Below, piece after piece: positions 11,084 to 23,122 of a stretch of 64,000 nucleotides of DNA. The notes beneath the pieces were generated by a model. That model saw nothing but the letters and a program-made list of their open reading frames with translations. It made no database searches and was not told the origin of the DNA. Source of the stretch: Lineus longissimus (taxonomy: Eukaryota > Nemertea > Pilidiophora > Heteronemertea > Lineidae); NCBI RefSeq assembly GCF_910592395.1, contig NC_088316.1, forward strand, positions 19,468,001 to 19,532,000, written 5' to 3'. The position numbers were made by a program, and so were the translations under genes. Each line of letters starts with the position of its first letter. The first letter of the stretch is position 1.

Positions 11084-12152
11084 TGATCACAGGGCTGTGG
11101 GAATTGCGAAGGGATGGTGTAGAGTATCGCCACAACAATGTTGATATGATCACTCGTCGTTTCAGCGGGCATGACTTGGTACATCCAGTGACCCAGCAAA
11201 AAGTAGCCCTGGTACAGCCAGAAGTAGCAACAAATCGCAAAAGGGGATCCTTGTCTGACTGGTGGCTGGACCACAATGGTAGGTCACCATCAAATAAGGG
11301 AGTGGATCCAGCACAGCTGGATAGAGGGGGCCCCGTTGAGGGCGAAGCCTGAATATGGTGAGGGCTCGCCCTCACAATCACATGAAAGCGCAGTAGGCGC
11401 TCACCCACGAAGGGAGGTCTGGGGGTCTCCAGCAGGAAAATTTTGAAACTGAGATGCTCTCAGATGCGTTTCCCAAGTGTCTGAGAGACGATGTTTACTC
11501 GTTAATTCACTGCAAAGAAATGCATAACGAAAAAGCCACCTAGGTTTTCTTCTTTGGGTTGTGAGGAGAATATTTCAAATCATTTGAGCAGCAGTGTCTA
11601 ACCTACAACGCCGTCAATGATTTCCACTGTGTTTTTGTTTTCACTGTTTCAGACACTTGTTGGAAAAGGAAGGACCAAAGGTGCCATCGTCGAGGGCCCA
11701 GATAGATGAAGAGATTGAAGCCTGGGCTTCACACAATCCTGTTAGTAACAAAAAAAGAAGGAAAAAATGCTGTCCCATTTGTCCATATGCCCAGCGCCAG
11801 AACCCATTTATACATCTGGGTAGTGAGGCAAGTGTCTAAGAGACCTGCCTGAGTCTCTCACCGACTGTAGGATTCGAACCAGGGACCTCTTGACCTCTAG
11901 TTGAGAATCTGAGCCACTAGTCCATAGTGTGTCGTGTAGATTCACGCTGGTCTTGCTCTTCGATCTTGTCACGTCACATCCTTGTCCCTTGCTCTGCCAC
12001 AATCATGTACTGTATTGAATTGAATTCTATTTTCTGTCTTCAGAAAATCTAGGAAGAAGTCGCCACCCACTGATGATCTCATCCAAGTTTACCAAAGACT
12101 CCAAAGCAGTGTAGGAGAGGAATGGTGGCCTGTTCGAACAGGCATGGACTGA
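11084..12152 (+). CDS. 3' end of an unrecognised gene, three phase-compatible exons
   Basis: Proposed exons are 11084-11278, 11653-11680 and 12044-12152. Junctions are AACAG|TGATCAC, CAATG|GTAGGT, GTTTCAG|ACACTT, CAAAG|GTGCCA and GTCTTCAG|AAAATC. Phases fit without adjustment. The peptide includes RRFSGHDLVHPVTQQKVALV, SLSDWWLDHN, DTCWKRKDQR and SPPTDDLIQVYQRLQSS, and ends EEWWPVRTGMD followed by TGA. The frame continues upstream of 11084 but no earlier exon was identified, perhaps because transposon material lies between. The product is unknown. Exon 2 is only 28 nt, which keeps confidence moderate. Confidence 0.4.
11855..11930 (-). repeat. tRNA-derived SINE-like relic
   Basis: On the minus strand TAGTGGCTCAG (box A-like) is followed about 40 bases on by GGTTCGAATCC (a perfect box B, 11870-11880). 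Spacing fits the internal promoter of a tRNA. The T-stem pairing is poor and the D arm is irregular, so this is not a working tRNA. It is best read as the head of a decayed SINE. Confidence 0.45.
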
Positions 12153-13090
12153 ATCGCCAGCTCTCATCTCCCTAGTCACTCCGATGGCCACGTGTCGCTC
12201 CTCGATCAACAGCGATTTCAATGAATGATGCGTTGATGTGGGCAAAAAGTGAATCCTTTCTCGCCTTTGAACTCTGGTGTTCGTCGTATCAATCCATTTT
12301 GATTGCCGAGCAACTTGTGGGCACACCTCAACTTGTTAGTGGGAAGTAATTTGCAATAGAGTGACTTACTTTTATGGGCAGAGACCTGTATTCATCCACG
12401 ACCGGAAGTGTGGCACAGTCACATAGAGCTTATCAAAATGTCAAGTTGTGGTAAATACATGGCTGGGATGGACCAAAGTGGAATTAATTCTCAATCTGTG
12501 GTTGATTCTTAATCTACAGAGTCAGGCCATCACAGAAATATGCTTTTTGATAATATATTTAAGAAAATGTGGTCTCACTGGTCAGTTTAGAACTTGTACT
12601 TTGACAGGGCCATATCAATGCGCCAGTGACGTTTTGATGGATATGGTGTACGGAAATCTCTTTTTCTCAGGCAATCGGTATTGGAATTTTTTAAAACTTT
12701 ATTATGCTATTGGCAAAGGGTTCTTCTTGACACATATAAAATTTTGTGCAGATTGATTGGTCCAATGAGTACTTTTTTTACCAAAACCTATGCACAACAA
12801 TGTACACGTAATGTACACATGTTTTAATAGAGGACTCTGGCCTTATTGCTATATTTTTTTATTTTTTTTTCACTTCACATCATTGTTATTTTGAAAAATC
12901 CTGCCAAAATTCTGTTGACTGTTTGTTGTCGACAAGAGTCTATGTTTCATGAATAACAAGGCTGTGTTCTGTACATTGTATTCCGTCTTCTTTAGTCTCC
13001 TGTCTTTGCATCTGTTTTCATTATTTTGTTGCCTTGCAACGTTAAGTCGGTGAATTGGTTTGGATGGAGATGACCCTTAAGAAAAAAATC
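12153..13090. other. Intergenic, no supported feature
   Basis: The stretch is AT-rich with T-runs near 12860. ORFs at 12027-12326 (-) and 12448-12756 (+) have no splice signals or recognisable composition and are taken as chance. Confidence 0.4.
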
Positions 13091-13097
13091 TCAGATT

Positions 13098-13280
13098 CAC
13101 CATGGTAAAATCGGAGTTGACCATGCTCACCATGGTGAATTCAGCAGCGTTCACCATGGTGAATTCAAAGTTTACCATGCTCACCATGAATGTAGAATTT
13201 ACCATGCTCACCATGGTAAAATATTTCACCGTCCCAATTCACTATGGTGAAGTGCTGTCAGATTGCCATGGTGAAATTGA
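13098..13280. repeat. CACCATGGTGAATTC palindromic microrepeats, long copy
   Basis: About ten copies of CACCATG, TTTACCATG or CACCATGGTGAA occur within 180 bp. Many are centred on the palindrome CCATGG. The same motif precedes Element A pieces at 4525, which points to a shared element end rather than a simple microsatellite. Confidence 0.7.
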
Positions 13281-13304
13281 GACACATTATTTTATCCTTA
13301 GGGT

Positions 13305-13995
13305 AGGCCCCCCTACACCAACACCTAACACTTTCTCAACCCCAATACTTGACCTGACCCAATGTATGTCTGCCCTTATCAGCCCAGAAACTCCCCAACC
13401 CAAGCAAAATCATGAAGCCCATCGCACTATTGTCCGTCTTCTGTCATGGTACAGGCAACGGCAATTGCGATTGGTGAAATCCCAATATCTTTCTGTCTGC
13501 ATGGTCTGTGGGATGTGGAAACAATCAACCTCTGCCAGCTGCTTATCTATTCAGATTGCGAAGGCCTTGACACAACATAAAAACTCTGACGCGAAACAAC
13601 TACCCTCTGCCAGCTGGTTATCTGGTCAGGTTGGGAAGACCTTGACACAACCTAAAAATTACACTAAGGTCACCGCTAATGAACTTTGGAGACGACAGGA
13701 CAGCCTACGTAACAAACAACCTCTTCCAGCTGGATATCTGGTCAGGTTGGGAAGACATTGACACAACCTTCAAAGGGTCCTTTAGCTGTACAAGACAACA
13801 TTACACTGTGATACAAGACAACTGATTTGGTTGTACCGTGTGGTAATCATCTCACAAGGACGGAAAATGGAACAACCAACATCTGCCAGCTGGTTATCTG
13901 GTCAGGTTGGGAAGTCATTGACACAACTTCAAATGGTCATTTAGCTGTACAAGACAACTGATTTGGTTGTACCGTGGTAATCATCTCACAAGGAC
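13305..13995 (+). mobile_element. Element A head, copy 2 (truncated by Element B)
   Basis: It matches 47680-48390: CCCCCTACACCAACACC, ATGTATGTCTGCCCTT and repeated blocks of CTCTGCCAGCTGGTTATC plus GGTCAGGTTGGGAAGAC. The blocks repeat four or more times. The match stops at CACAAGGACGGACA, where Element B begins. In the longer copy at 48390 the sequence continues uninterrupted from the same point. Confidence 0.75.
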
Positions 13996-13997
13996 GG

Positions 13998-14587
13998 ACA
14001 CCCGCCCCCCCCCTCACCTCCATAGTCAAGGGGGCCGCAGGCGCGTTCCCGATTTTTCGGGAAAAGGGGGTTAATTTTCACTCTTGTTTCGGGGAAAAAT
14101 CCCCGAAAAATCAATAAAATAGGGGTGTTATTACTGCTATTTTCCCTTCAAAAACTGAAAATAGGGGTATATTTTCTCATGTTTTCCTTCCCTGGGTCTT
14201 CTGAGGATCCTCAGCAGCAAGGAGATGATGTTCAGGAACACGTTATGCATTTCCATGAAGATCCTGATGGGGATGTGAACTTTGCTGCTCCAGAAGTGCA
14301 GACCCACCTTAGACATGTTGCTCAGGAAGCCTTTGATGATGATGAAGAGGAAACACAGCCTGCTATCACCAAGGTATCAAACACAATCCTCGGGGTAGGG
14401 ATCCAAGACTCCCTTCAATTAGGGGGGTAAGATCAAATCCTTCCTTCAAATAGGGGGTCAATTTCCTCACAAAAGCCCGCAAATAGGGGGTACAAAAAAA
14501 TGCTGTTTCCTTCCATTAGGGGGTGATTTTAAAACTTGGGAACAAGCCTATGTACCCCCTAAATAAGGGGAGTGGGGGGGGCGGGCC
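13998..14587. mobile_element. Element B copy 2: non-autonomous TIR element
   Basis: It is nearly identical to 6283-6888. The left end CCCGCCCCCCCCCTCACC and right end GGAGTGGGGGGGGCGGG are inverted. It contains the same exon-like ORF (14125-14430) with donor CCAAG|GTATCA. It sits inside Element A at ACGGACA, the site at which the right flank of copy 1 resumes. Confidence 0.65.
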
Positions 14588-15283
14588 GCAAATATGACAA
14601 AGTTTGACTGACCAACGATCGTTCCTTGGTGCATTTGGTGTGGAAGTGGATCATTTTGATAGACTTTGATCAATTTGCGCACAACACTGTTACTCTCTCG
14701 CCAAATCATGGCAATTGAATTCGCAAAATTTTTAACTGCCAAACACAGCCAATTCAATGGTGCTGTAAGCACTGATCTTTTTCAATTCAAGAGTGGTCAT
14801 AGAAGCCCACCAATCTAGTCCGCTCCAAGTGGAATCATGGTTGTGACAGCTTCATCTCTGTCGTTTTGACTTTTGAAGTTGTGTCCATATCAAGAATGGC
14901 ACATCATGTACAACTTCATATCAAACAAGGAAAATATAACAAATGTAACGTCTAGATTACAAAATCCATTCTTTATTTCGTTACATAAACTATACATGGG
15001 CAGTCATAATTGAGACCAATACTCACTGGAACAACTACAATCAGTTTACAATCAAAGAGTACAAATATCATTTCCTCTCATAAAGCCGATCAAATTTGAA
15101 AGACTTTTACTAAGCCGTTACCAACCGTTACAAAAAGTAGGAATTGTCAAAATAAATAACATGACCATTCGTTGAAAAGGTCTTGATCAGCACTGTCTGA
15201 TGGTGACACTATCAGCTATATTTTTCAATAAACGCTTTATTTTCTGAAATGTTCTAAATGTCTCGTCCTCCGAGGGTTAAACA
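14588..15283. other. 3' flank of NUP54
   Basis: This probably contains the NUP54 3' UTR. Reverse-strand poly(A) signals (TTTATT on the plus strand) occur at 15236-15241 and 14972-14977. Nothing else recognisable was seen. Confidence 0.5.
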
Positions 15284-18200
15284 TCATCTCCTGTAGAGTG
15301 TCGTATCTGCCAGACCTTGCTCGACCAACTGTAGATCACCCAAGTCTTCTTTGATGATGTTGATTAAATGCTGTAATCCTTCTTGTTGTTGTTTGAGGTG
15401 CTGAAATACAACAGCAAGAACATTACAACTCCATTAAGAAATTTGAATCAATTGATCAATCAATGCTATCCTTGTATATTGATCAAATTGGTCAAGAGTA
15501 CATGTATCTATTCAACTGTGCCCGACAAGGTCTCATATCTTATGGAACAGCCTGGTACCGCAGTGGTTGGGAACTACAGTAGTTGACTACATGTCTGCAA
15601 ACCTTGACCTGTCTGTAAGTGTTTGGCCATAACAGTCAGTTGGACACAGGGTCACATGTCTTACCTGTTTAACTTCTTGTTGGAATGCTGGATCCATCTG
15701 ACAAGGAATGTCCGCACGAGCCGACAATGTCTGATTCTGCATCCGAATCTGTGACATCAGTTCATTCAGCCGACCCTTAAATTAAACAAATGTGTAATCA
15801 TCATTTGTTATGCCATTTCTTGGTCCAATGACAGTCCCAGCAACTTGGCTGCGAATAGTTCCCCACAATGGAAACTGATGTGTATAATCAGGCAACAGGT
15901 TATTATTAATCATGGCCCCTTCAACAGCTAGAATGTAACATCATAAGTCATAGCCCCTTTAGCTACATGTTCTTACTTTAAACTGTGTTGGGGCATTGAG
16001 CTCTGCCTGTATCGTCTCTAGCCCAACACGTAGTTGCTCCTCGTCTGCCTGGATGGCATAGCCTAGCTTCCGTTGTGTCTCCTGCCGTACCATCACCTTC
16101 AGGACTCGGTGACCTAGCTCGAGGTATTTCCGTTTGTACTGTTCTGTCCTTGCTATCGTGTTTGAATGTTTACGCTGTAACTCTGCTATATCACTTGAGA
16201 TAATCTGAAGATGAAAAAGATGACGCATCAGGAAATTCCAAATAGCGAGAATATCATACAACTATGACACCTCTACATGAAAAATCTTCACACCATAACC
16301 AGCACTGCCACGATATGGCATAACTCAATGAAACTTTAAGCGCAGGAGTGATAACACTTGGCTAATTCACAATTGACTTACATCTAATCTGTTCTGGTGT
16401 AACTTGGTCTGTTGTTCTTGATGCTGAAGTCGTTTATGTAACTCGGAGAAACCAATCATTGGGACCGGTATGAGTTTTGTAGGGTTTGGGTTATCCAGCT
16501 TGGCCTGGTCCCATAGTAATGGATCGATGCCTGTAAGAAAAAAAGACATTAGGCAAACATCATGTCTGACCCTCCAGAAGGCCTTTCCGACATTAGTATA
16601 TCTGCTCATTATCGGAAGTGATATGCATTCATGATCATACATGTACATCTTAGGGCTGGTTAATCAGAGACTTAATAAAGTACTGACTCATATCACACCT
16701 GCAGGAGGAGTATCTAAGTACTGTTTAAGTTGCTCCTCTGAAAACCCCATTTTGGGGATGACCGTCTCAACGGCCAATTGACTCTGGAGCTGGGAGGCGA
16801 TGTTAGACTGGATAAGGAAGCTGTTCAGTTCGGTTGCTGGGATACGTCTGGTCGTGCCTATCGGGTGTCGCTCTAGAACATAGATGATCAGCTCAGCCCT
16901 GAAAGACAAATAAAGAAAGGCACATTATTAACAGAACAGGAAAACAGATAAACATAGTATTCAGAAAGCAGACAAGGTTGGCAGTTACTCCTATCTGTAT
17001 CTTGACAATGATGGAGATTAAAGTGGAGAAGATGGGCTTACTTATCATCAGGTAAAGGCTTCAAGCCATCCACACAAACAGATAATGTCGGCTTGCTCCC
17101 AAGGATCTTATGAAGACTGTCCACGATCTGCTGCTGGTTACTGCTGACCTCGGAATATTTCTTCTTGAAAAAGATACCAACTAAACCGTCCTCATTTCGG
17201 GAAGCTGGGAGGCAACTGTAACCCACAGCCTGAAATAAATAAGTCAATGAGAAATCAAGCATGAAGAATAGATAATCACAACAATCCCTCAGCCGAGACT
17301 CCAGGCCCATTAAGAAGTAGGTGTAGGACAGACAGACTGAACAGGCATACTCCATCAGAGCCTCTAGATTATTATAGAAGCAACTGACTATAGGAAAGCT
17401 GCCTAAATGTGCCATGATGGTGACAATCTGCCTTCTGAAATACTGGTCAAGTGGCAAAGCACCTGCTCTCTTCCAGTTCTAACTTGTTAACTAACTCCTG
17501 ATCGACATACTTTGAATCTACAAAAAGAATTCTCTGGACAGAAGACTACAGCACCAGTCTGACTGAAGTAGCCTTTGCCTGTTCCCCAGAATGCTTGCAG
17601 TTGATTCCATTTGGCAAGCAGCGAGTCTCTCTCGTCCCCATAGACTGTTGGCATGGAAACTGCTGTCACCATGTTAGCCAAGTTACTGTCTACAGTTGGT
17701 TGTTGGGTTTGGCCTAAACCAGTTGCACCTACAATCAGAGGACAAACATACAAGTATGACAAGGTTACTTCAATTCATATTATTTCTACACTTTACTGAA
17801 GTCAAATGAAACTACTGCAAGATCCACGGTCTTCTCAGATTCTCCTGGTATTCTAGATTTAACATGATTAAGCTTTGCTGATTAATGATGGAAGGCTACC
17901 TGCAAGGCCAGTGGTTGTCCCAAACCCAGTGGTAGCACCAAGAGTTGAGCCAGTTCCAAACCCAAATCCAGTAGCAGGATTGGTGGTGGCTGTTCCAAAG
18001 CTGAACCCTGTCCCAGTACTCGTTCCAGCTGTACTGCCAAAGCCAAATCCTGTGGTGGCAGTTCCTGTTGTTCCAAATCCTAAAAAGATCATATAATTGC
18101 CAAAGTTTGGTCCTTCTTGTCATAAAAGTAAAACCACAATTTATTTGGAAACGATCAGGAAATGTGGATAAATGTCCTGCTTATTTCGTTGATGACCATT

Positions 18201-18931
18201 AGATTTTTTTTTGATGACTTTAAATATGCTTTTAAACCTGGTGGATGCTGTTTAGTATGACCCCTCATAGAATAGAGGCCAAAATACAGACACTAACCTA
18301 CCTTTTGCTGTTGAAGCGCCAAAACCAAATGGATTGGTTGCTGCTGTAGTTGTCGTCCCAAAGCCAGTTGAGCCAAAACCTAAAGTGGATGCTGTTGTCT
18401 TGGCTCCAAATCCACTAAAATTAAAGCCAGTACTTGCAGCTGGAGCTAGAAATGAAGACAAGGGTTAGTACTTTAAAAATCATTAACAAGGTATGTGGAT
18501 GAAGTCGTAATCTCTGACTAATTACTCGCTAATCCAAAGTTTATAGGGAGAAACTAAACTGCCCGCACCTCCGACTTTCACAATTACATTACTTTCGATT
18601 CTTCTGTATATATCAGTACTGTCATTATCATTCGTTCTGTATGTATCAATCAGGCCAATGTCATTCACGACACTGGACACTGGTGACACGACGTCTGAAC
18701 TTAACATAACATTAACAACGTCTGCAAAGCAAGCAGAAACATTGTTACATCATCTATGGCAACTTCACGCTGCCTTGTTTTTTAAGGTGAATCCTCACTA
18801 GCAGTAGATGCCACTGCAGCTCCGAATCCAAAGGCTGGGGCAGCACTCGTGGTGGCTACAGTGGTGTTGGTGGTCGCCCCAAAACTGAAAGCTGGCGTTG
18901 CAGTGCTGGTTTGTCCAAAAGAGAAAGCCAT
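15284..18931 (-). CDS. NUP54: Nucleoporin p54 (NUP54), complete
   Basis: Ten coding exons on the minus strand: 18931-18799, 18445-18302, 18079-17900, 17728-17511, 17229-17042, 16898-16699, 16530-16382, 16204-15977, 15775-15665 and 15400-15284. All have GT-AG borders and the total of 1668 nt encodes 555 residues. The protein belongs to the NUP62-NUP58-NUP54 channel complex of the nuclear pore. Residues 1 to about 150 are a low-complexity FG domain (FGFG, GFGTT repeats) that would line the transport channel. The conserved alpha/beta part begins near YGDERDSLLAKWNQLQAFWG and includes GYSCLPASRNEDGLVGIFFK. The C-terminal half is coiled coil with near-invariant GYAIQADEEQLRVGLETIQ and LNAPTQFK. 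Length is close to vertebrate NUP54 (about 507), with the extra residues in the FG part. Confidence 0.96.
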
Positions 18932-20396
18932 TTTGACAACAGATGTTGTTGCTCAGTACAAACAACTTGAGTTTTTCTGGGTCACAATCAATAGTTTGAA
19001 ATGAATGTCCGACTCAGACTTAGATGTCGAGATTGTGGTTATTTTGGCTGTATTTGATGCAAAACTGATGCGAAAAATCCGAATTCATGACAATCTCGCG
19101 AGACTTGCAGGTGCTTCGAGATTCGGTTCATAAGAAAGCAGGAACGGACCGAAACGAACCAAATTAGGGGGTAGGTGTAAACTGTGGACGAAAGTGTGGA
19201 CAGCGGCCCTCTAAGTTTGGTGGGCTGGCATTTCTTTGTCTTTCAATATATTTAAAAGAAATTGCAGTATATTATGCATTATAATTCTTTATAATGGGTC
19301 AGCGAAAGAAAAAAGAAAAAAAATTATTTTGATCTGTATTACAGTATGACTTGTCTCAGTGAAACCATAGGCCCCTGAATGCTAATTAGCGGGATTATCG
19401 GGCTAAACAATGGGATTAGCTAGGAAATAATATCTTATCCGTGTGGGGTTTTTCAACCTGCTTTTTTCCAGGCGCAGCACACGGACAAAATGATTTCTCC
19501 AAGCTGTACCCCCTGATTCACTGTTTTTGTAATACCATTTATATCTATATCAATTTATTTATATCAATCCCTCGGCATTGATCCCATACATGTTGCTGTC
19601 CTGATTAGAGAGGTCAAATTGAATGGAAACCACCATTTTTGGACCAAAACTAGTGTCCTTAATAGAGAGGTTGTCCTTAATAGAGAGGTGTCCGCTAAGG
19701 AAGGTTCCACTGTATATCAAAAAGTGGTAATTCCCTCCCTCTTCTAGATCTCCAATGTGCGCACAATTCAACTTGGGGGGGGGGGGGGGCTGACAGTAGG
19801 TTAGTTACCTCCCCTCTCATTACGGCTGAACCATTGTCACTGTCTCCACATATCAAATCATAAGCTTAAAGAAACAAGATACGGAGACCTAACGTCAGTT
19901 CAACTTTCATTTAATAACATGCTGATAGCGATACATGTGTGAAAGGAAAATACAGACAAAAGAACACTTTGTCCAAACTTGACAAGATTACACAATGAAG
20001 CTTATCTATCTAATACTAATTAACTAAAAAACAACAAAAATGTCAAAACATTATAATAAAAAAACAACATAACAGGTAGGATATACGCACTCCCTCATGT
20101 AATGACCTGATGGTGCTGTTGGGTGCCACCATCTTATGTCACAACTATTAAGGGATTGTTCTCGTATACCTGATACTGAGAGCACCATATACGTCAAGAA
20201 AATGATTATGTCACAGCAATTTCGCAAAGGTATTTGCAGTCCAGTGGAACATGACAAGTGCATGATGCATGATACTGGCTCCTCCAAGTACGACGCCATT
20301 CATTTGCATGCACAAGGTAAAAGTCCAACAACAGTAAATGCACTTAAAAGTTCTATTCACAAGGCAAGTTGGCCATTTTTAGGAAATACTGTCAGT
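18932..20396. other. NUP54 upstream region and SGCB 3' UTR
   Basis: NUP54 and SGCB are both on the minus strand and separated by 1.5 kb. The NUP54 promoter should lie just above 18931. A possible SGCB poly(A) signal (ATTAAA on the minus strand) is at 19910-19915. A dispersed repeat occupies 19560-19770, next to a G-run at 19776-19789. Confidence 0.5.
19560..19775. repeat. Dispersed repeat with GTCCTTAATAGAGAGGT units, copy 1
   Basis: Short direct repeats of TCCTTAATAGAGAGGT and GTCCTGATTAGAGAGGTC surround GGAAACCACC and AAGGTTCCACT. A diverged copy in the same orientation lies at 45390-45560. The reverse strand reads open in both (VVSIQFDLSNQDSN and VVSVQFDFCNQDTS), but this reflects shared repeat ancestry rather than a proven gene. 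Confidence 0.55.
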
Positions 20397-23011
20397 TTAT
20401 TCACAAGGGTTAATATGCTCATTTGCATTGGCACACCCCAGTCCTCGCCCTTTGTCCGGTACCATGAAAACCCGACCATTGTTCCCACAGACACACAGAC
20501 TGTTGCCGCCAAATGTAGGATTCTGACGTCGTGCTTTCTTTCCACTGCTTCGACGGAAATGTTTCACTTTTTCGAAGTAGACTCCTTGAGGTGCTGATAG
20601 CTTCACTCCCGTCCCCTAAAATGTCAACAAAAGCTACTGTAAATTGTGAAATAAGTAAGAGCACAGCCGGTCTTGTCTTGAGCTACCCACACAAGGCATC
20701 TCCAGAGCATGCAGACTCTCCCGTGCCTTACTGCAAGTGAAAACCTACACCAGTACACCACTTCACTCGAAGCCACTCGATGTCTATTACCAGAGCCTTG
20801 CTAGATTCCTGATGTTTTTATTTTACTCACCCGTGAGCGGAAATCGACTCCCTCCTTGGCCACGATCACCACTTGATTACCATGAACAGTCAATCCCAGC
20901 ATACCTTGTATGGTTGCCTCACCTTCAGACTCCAGGTGTAAACTACTGCTTTTAGGACTATAAATCTACAAAAGTGGAAAAACAATAAAACTATTTCGAG
21001 CATCTTCTGAGCATACTCCCATACTGGCCAGCTCTATTACAAAGATTTGGAATGAGAATAACCCAAGCACATAGATCTGAAGCAGGAAATGAAGGCCTTC
21101 AACAAACCATCTCTAAACTGTATTTTCAAGAGTATTTTCGATTGTATTGTTTGGTACATACCTTTGACGTAATTAACTCTGTTAACTCGAGATGGCTCAC
21201 ATTCTGTACCCAAGGCATGTCCAGTATCTGGTGATCAGTAGTGAAGACAGGTTGACCTTCAGGACTTATCACATGGAATCCTTCATCTGCTACCATCCTG
21301 ATTGCATCAGCCTGCGCAGACACTGAAATCAGGTAACAAAACAGCTACGATCACTTTGATGACGGAAGTGGATGTTTGGGCCTGCCTTGTGCTACATGAT
21401 TTATAGTTCTGGTACTGGTACCAATCTCAGAAGGTCTTTTCTTCTTGATTATATTGACCTCCTGCTCTACACACATTCCCAATGCCCCTCTGTGTGGTGG
21501 AAGCTGGGGATTTTTAACTTGTTGAGGCAGGATAATTGGAAAAGACAAAGTCAATACACACCAGATATTGTATCCTTTCCAGTTGCACTTGGTGGGGTGT
21601 GGGTACAGATGTCTTCAACTTCCAGTTTAACCTGCAACATGTTGATTCAATCATCAGACCAGGTTTGAGAATACAGGTCACTGAATGGGACTCCCCACAG
21701 AATGTGGTGGTGGATGATAAACTGAAGGTATATCCAACTTATTATTTCACACAGGACTACAAATAACATCATCAGGGACTCCCCACTTAATCACCTGGGA
21801 TCACTTGGGTATGTTGGGAATTTGGGGACTGTTTGCTGCAAACTCCCACATAGCATCACTCCAAAATTCATCAATCTGATTATCAACCTCCGACTCTCGA
21901 TGTTTGCAGCTTGAAAGCAATAACTTTATCTGGGGAGTCCAAATTCAGTTTCATACTCTTCATACCAAGTCCAAGAGATCTAACTTACCTCCGACTCAGT
22001 TCCAGTAAGAAGCAAATACTCATCTGGCAGACCATCTATGACACCAGAGTATGGGGCAACACCCACCAACTCGACATCCTGAACAAATCTGGTCAAAATA
22101 CTTGGTGAGACCATCTCAATTGCTGGCATGCCTTCAAAATCAAATCTCAGGACATAGATGATGGCTGCAGACAACTGCAAGAGGACCAAAGACTAAACAT
22201 ATATCATGAGGTCAGAGAAACATAATGAATTCGGGGAGTTCCCATAAAATTCTTATCAGCCAATTCTTTTATAGCCAATATAGGGGCACTTTGTGAGCCT
22301 GTTTACCTACCATGAGGTTAGAAACAGCCATGAATATCATGAATATGATGATAGCCAGCAGTATCCATCTTTTCTCTCTGGTGATGCCTGTCTTGTGTCT
22401 CTGTTCACCACCAGTTGCAGTGTAGGCATAGCCAGCATGATAGGTACCATTCTGCTCTTCAGTCTTCTTCTTGTAAGGAGCTTTCATCATCATGCACGAG
22501 TCTGTCTCATAGTTCGGGTGAAAGATTGGCTGCAATACCCAATAGATCGAACGAAAATATTATTCACCTGGCCAATATGTAAACATTGTTCCCAATCAAG
22601 TGCATGATTCTATCTAGCATGCACACATGCAGGAGTGGCCTACTCATTACTGCTATATGTCAGTGTCATCATCTTCACCATGATGGCATGATCTGAGCAT
22701 GCCACTGGATCAATTGGCGGCGCGGCATTGCTAATGATGAGTGACATATCTTGAGACATGATGTAGGCCTACATGCATGACATGAGAATTGAATCTTGTC
22801 ACTTGTGACACTTGTCAATGTCACAACCAGGTCTTTAATGCAATTTTGGTGCAAAGTGCAAACAGCAAATGCCCCAAAAACTTGACTTCAAGTAATCTAG
22901 ACAACATCAGGTTTCATATGCACGAATCTTTACAACGATCCGATCAAAGGTAGAGGAATTTGAAGAGCTTTTATGGCTTATTTTCGGAAAACCTACGCCT
23001 GGGACCGCCAT
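20397..23011 (-). CDS. SGCB: Beta-sarcoglycan, complete
   Basis: Seven coding exons on the minus strand: 23011-22997, 22529-22311, 22174-21989, 21631-21562, 21322-21162, 20965-20831 and 20615-20397. Phases close, giving 1005 nt and 334 residues (human 318). It is a type II single-pass glycoprotein of the sarcoglycan part of the dystrophin complex. The N-terminal cytoplasmic part has RHKTGITREKR, matching the HKTGL.R.K block of beta-sarcoglycan. The membrane span is about residues 60-80 (WILLAIIIFMIFMAVSNLM). The ectodomain has ISPEGQPVFTTDH and LHLESEGEATIQGMLGLTV. The C terminus has the sarcoglycan Cys cluster CVCGNNGRVFM..GLGC....NPC. Exon 1 encodes only MAVPG and is assigned from the donor GGC|GTAGGT and a Kozak-like CAAGATGG, so it is the least certain exon. 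Confidence 0.92.
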
Positions 23012-23122
23012 CTTGAATCATTTCCGTGTGAGTGACGTTTCTATTTTTAGACCAGCCCTGATCCTGGCACTCACTCCCGGCACTGCGCATGCGTAATTTA
23101 TCATTGACAATCTAGTGTCAAA
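23012..23122. promoter_or_regulatory. Bidirectional promoter of SGCB and SPATA18
   Basis: Only 111 bp separate the two start codons. The interval holds the NRF1-like palindrome TGCGCATGCGTA (23084-23095) and a CRE-like TGACGTTT (23033-23040). The SGCB start sits in CAAGATGGCGG, a YY1-type initiator, and the SPATA18 start in AAAATGGC. No TATA box is evident. NRF1 commonly drives genes for mitochondrial proteins, which would suit SPATA18. Factor binding is inferred from motifs only. Confidence 0.7.

Noticed and set aside
11860-11925. Functional tRNA gene on the minus strand
   Set aside because: Boxes A and B are present, but the T-stem and D arm do not pair, so it is more likely a SINE relic.
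12448-12756. 102-codon plus-strand ORF
   Set aside because: AT-rich chance frame with no splice or homology signal.
17875-18096. Plus-strand Pro/Val-rich ORF opposite NUP54 exon 3
   Set aside because: It is the antisense shadow of the FG-repeat exon.
21372-21766. Plus-strand ORFs with VDSIIRPGLRIQVTEWDSP in the SGCB region
   Set aside because: It looked coding, but the minus strand carries an in-phase SGCB exon (21631-21562) overlapping it and no plus-strand splice partners were found.
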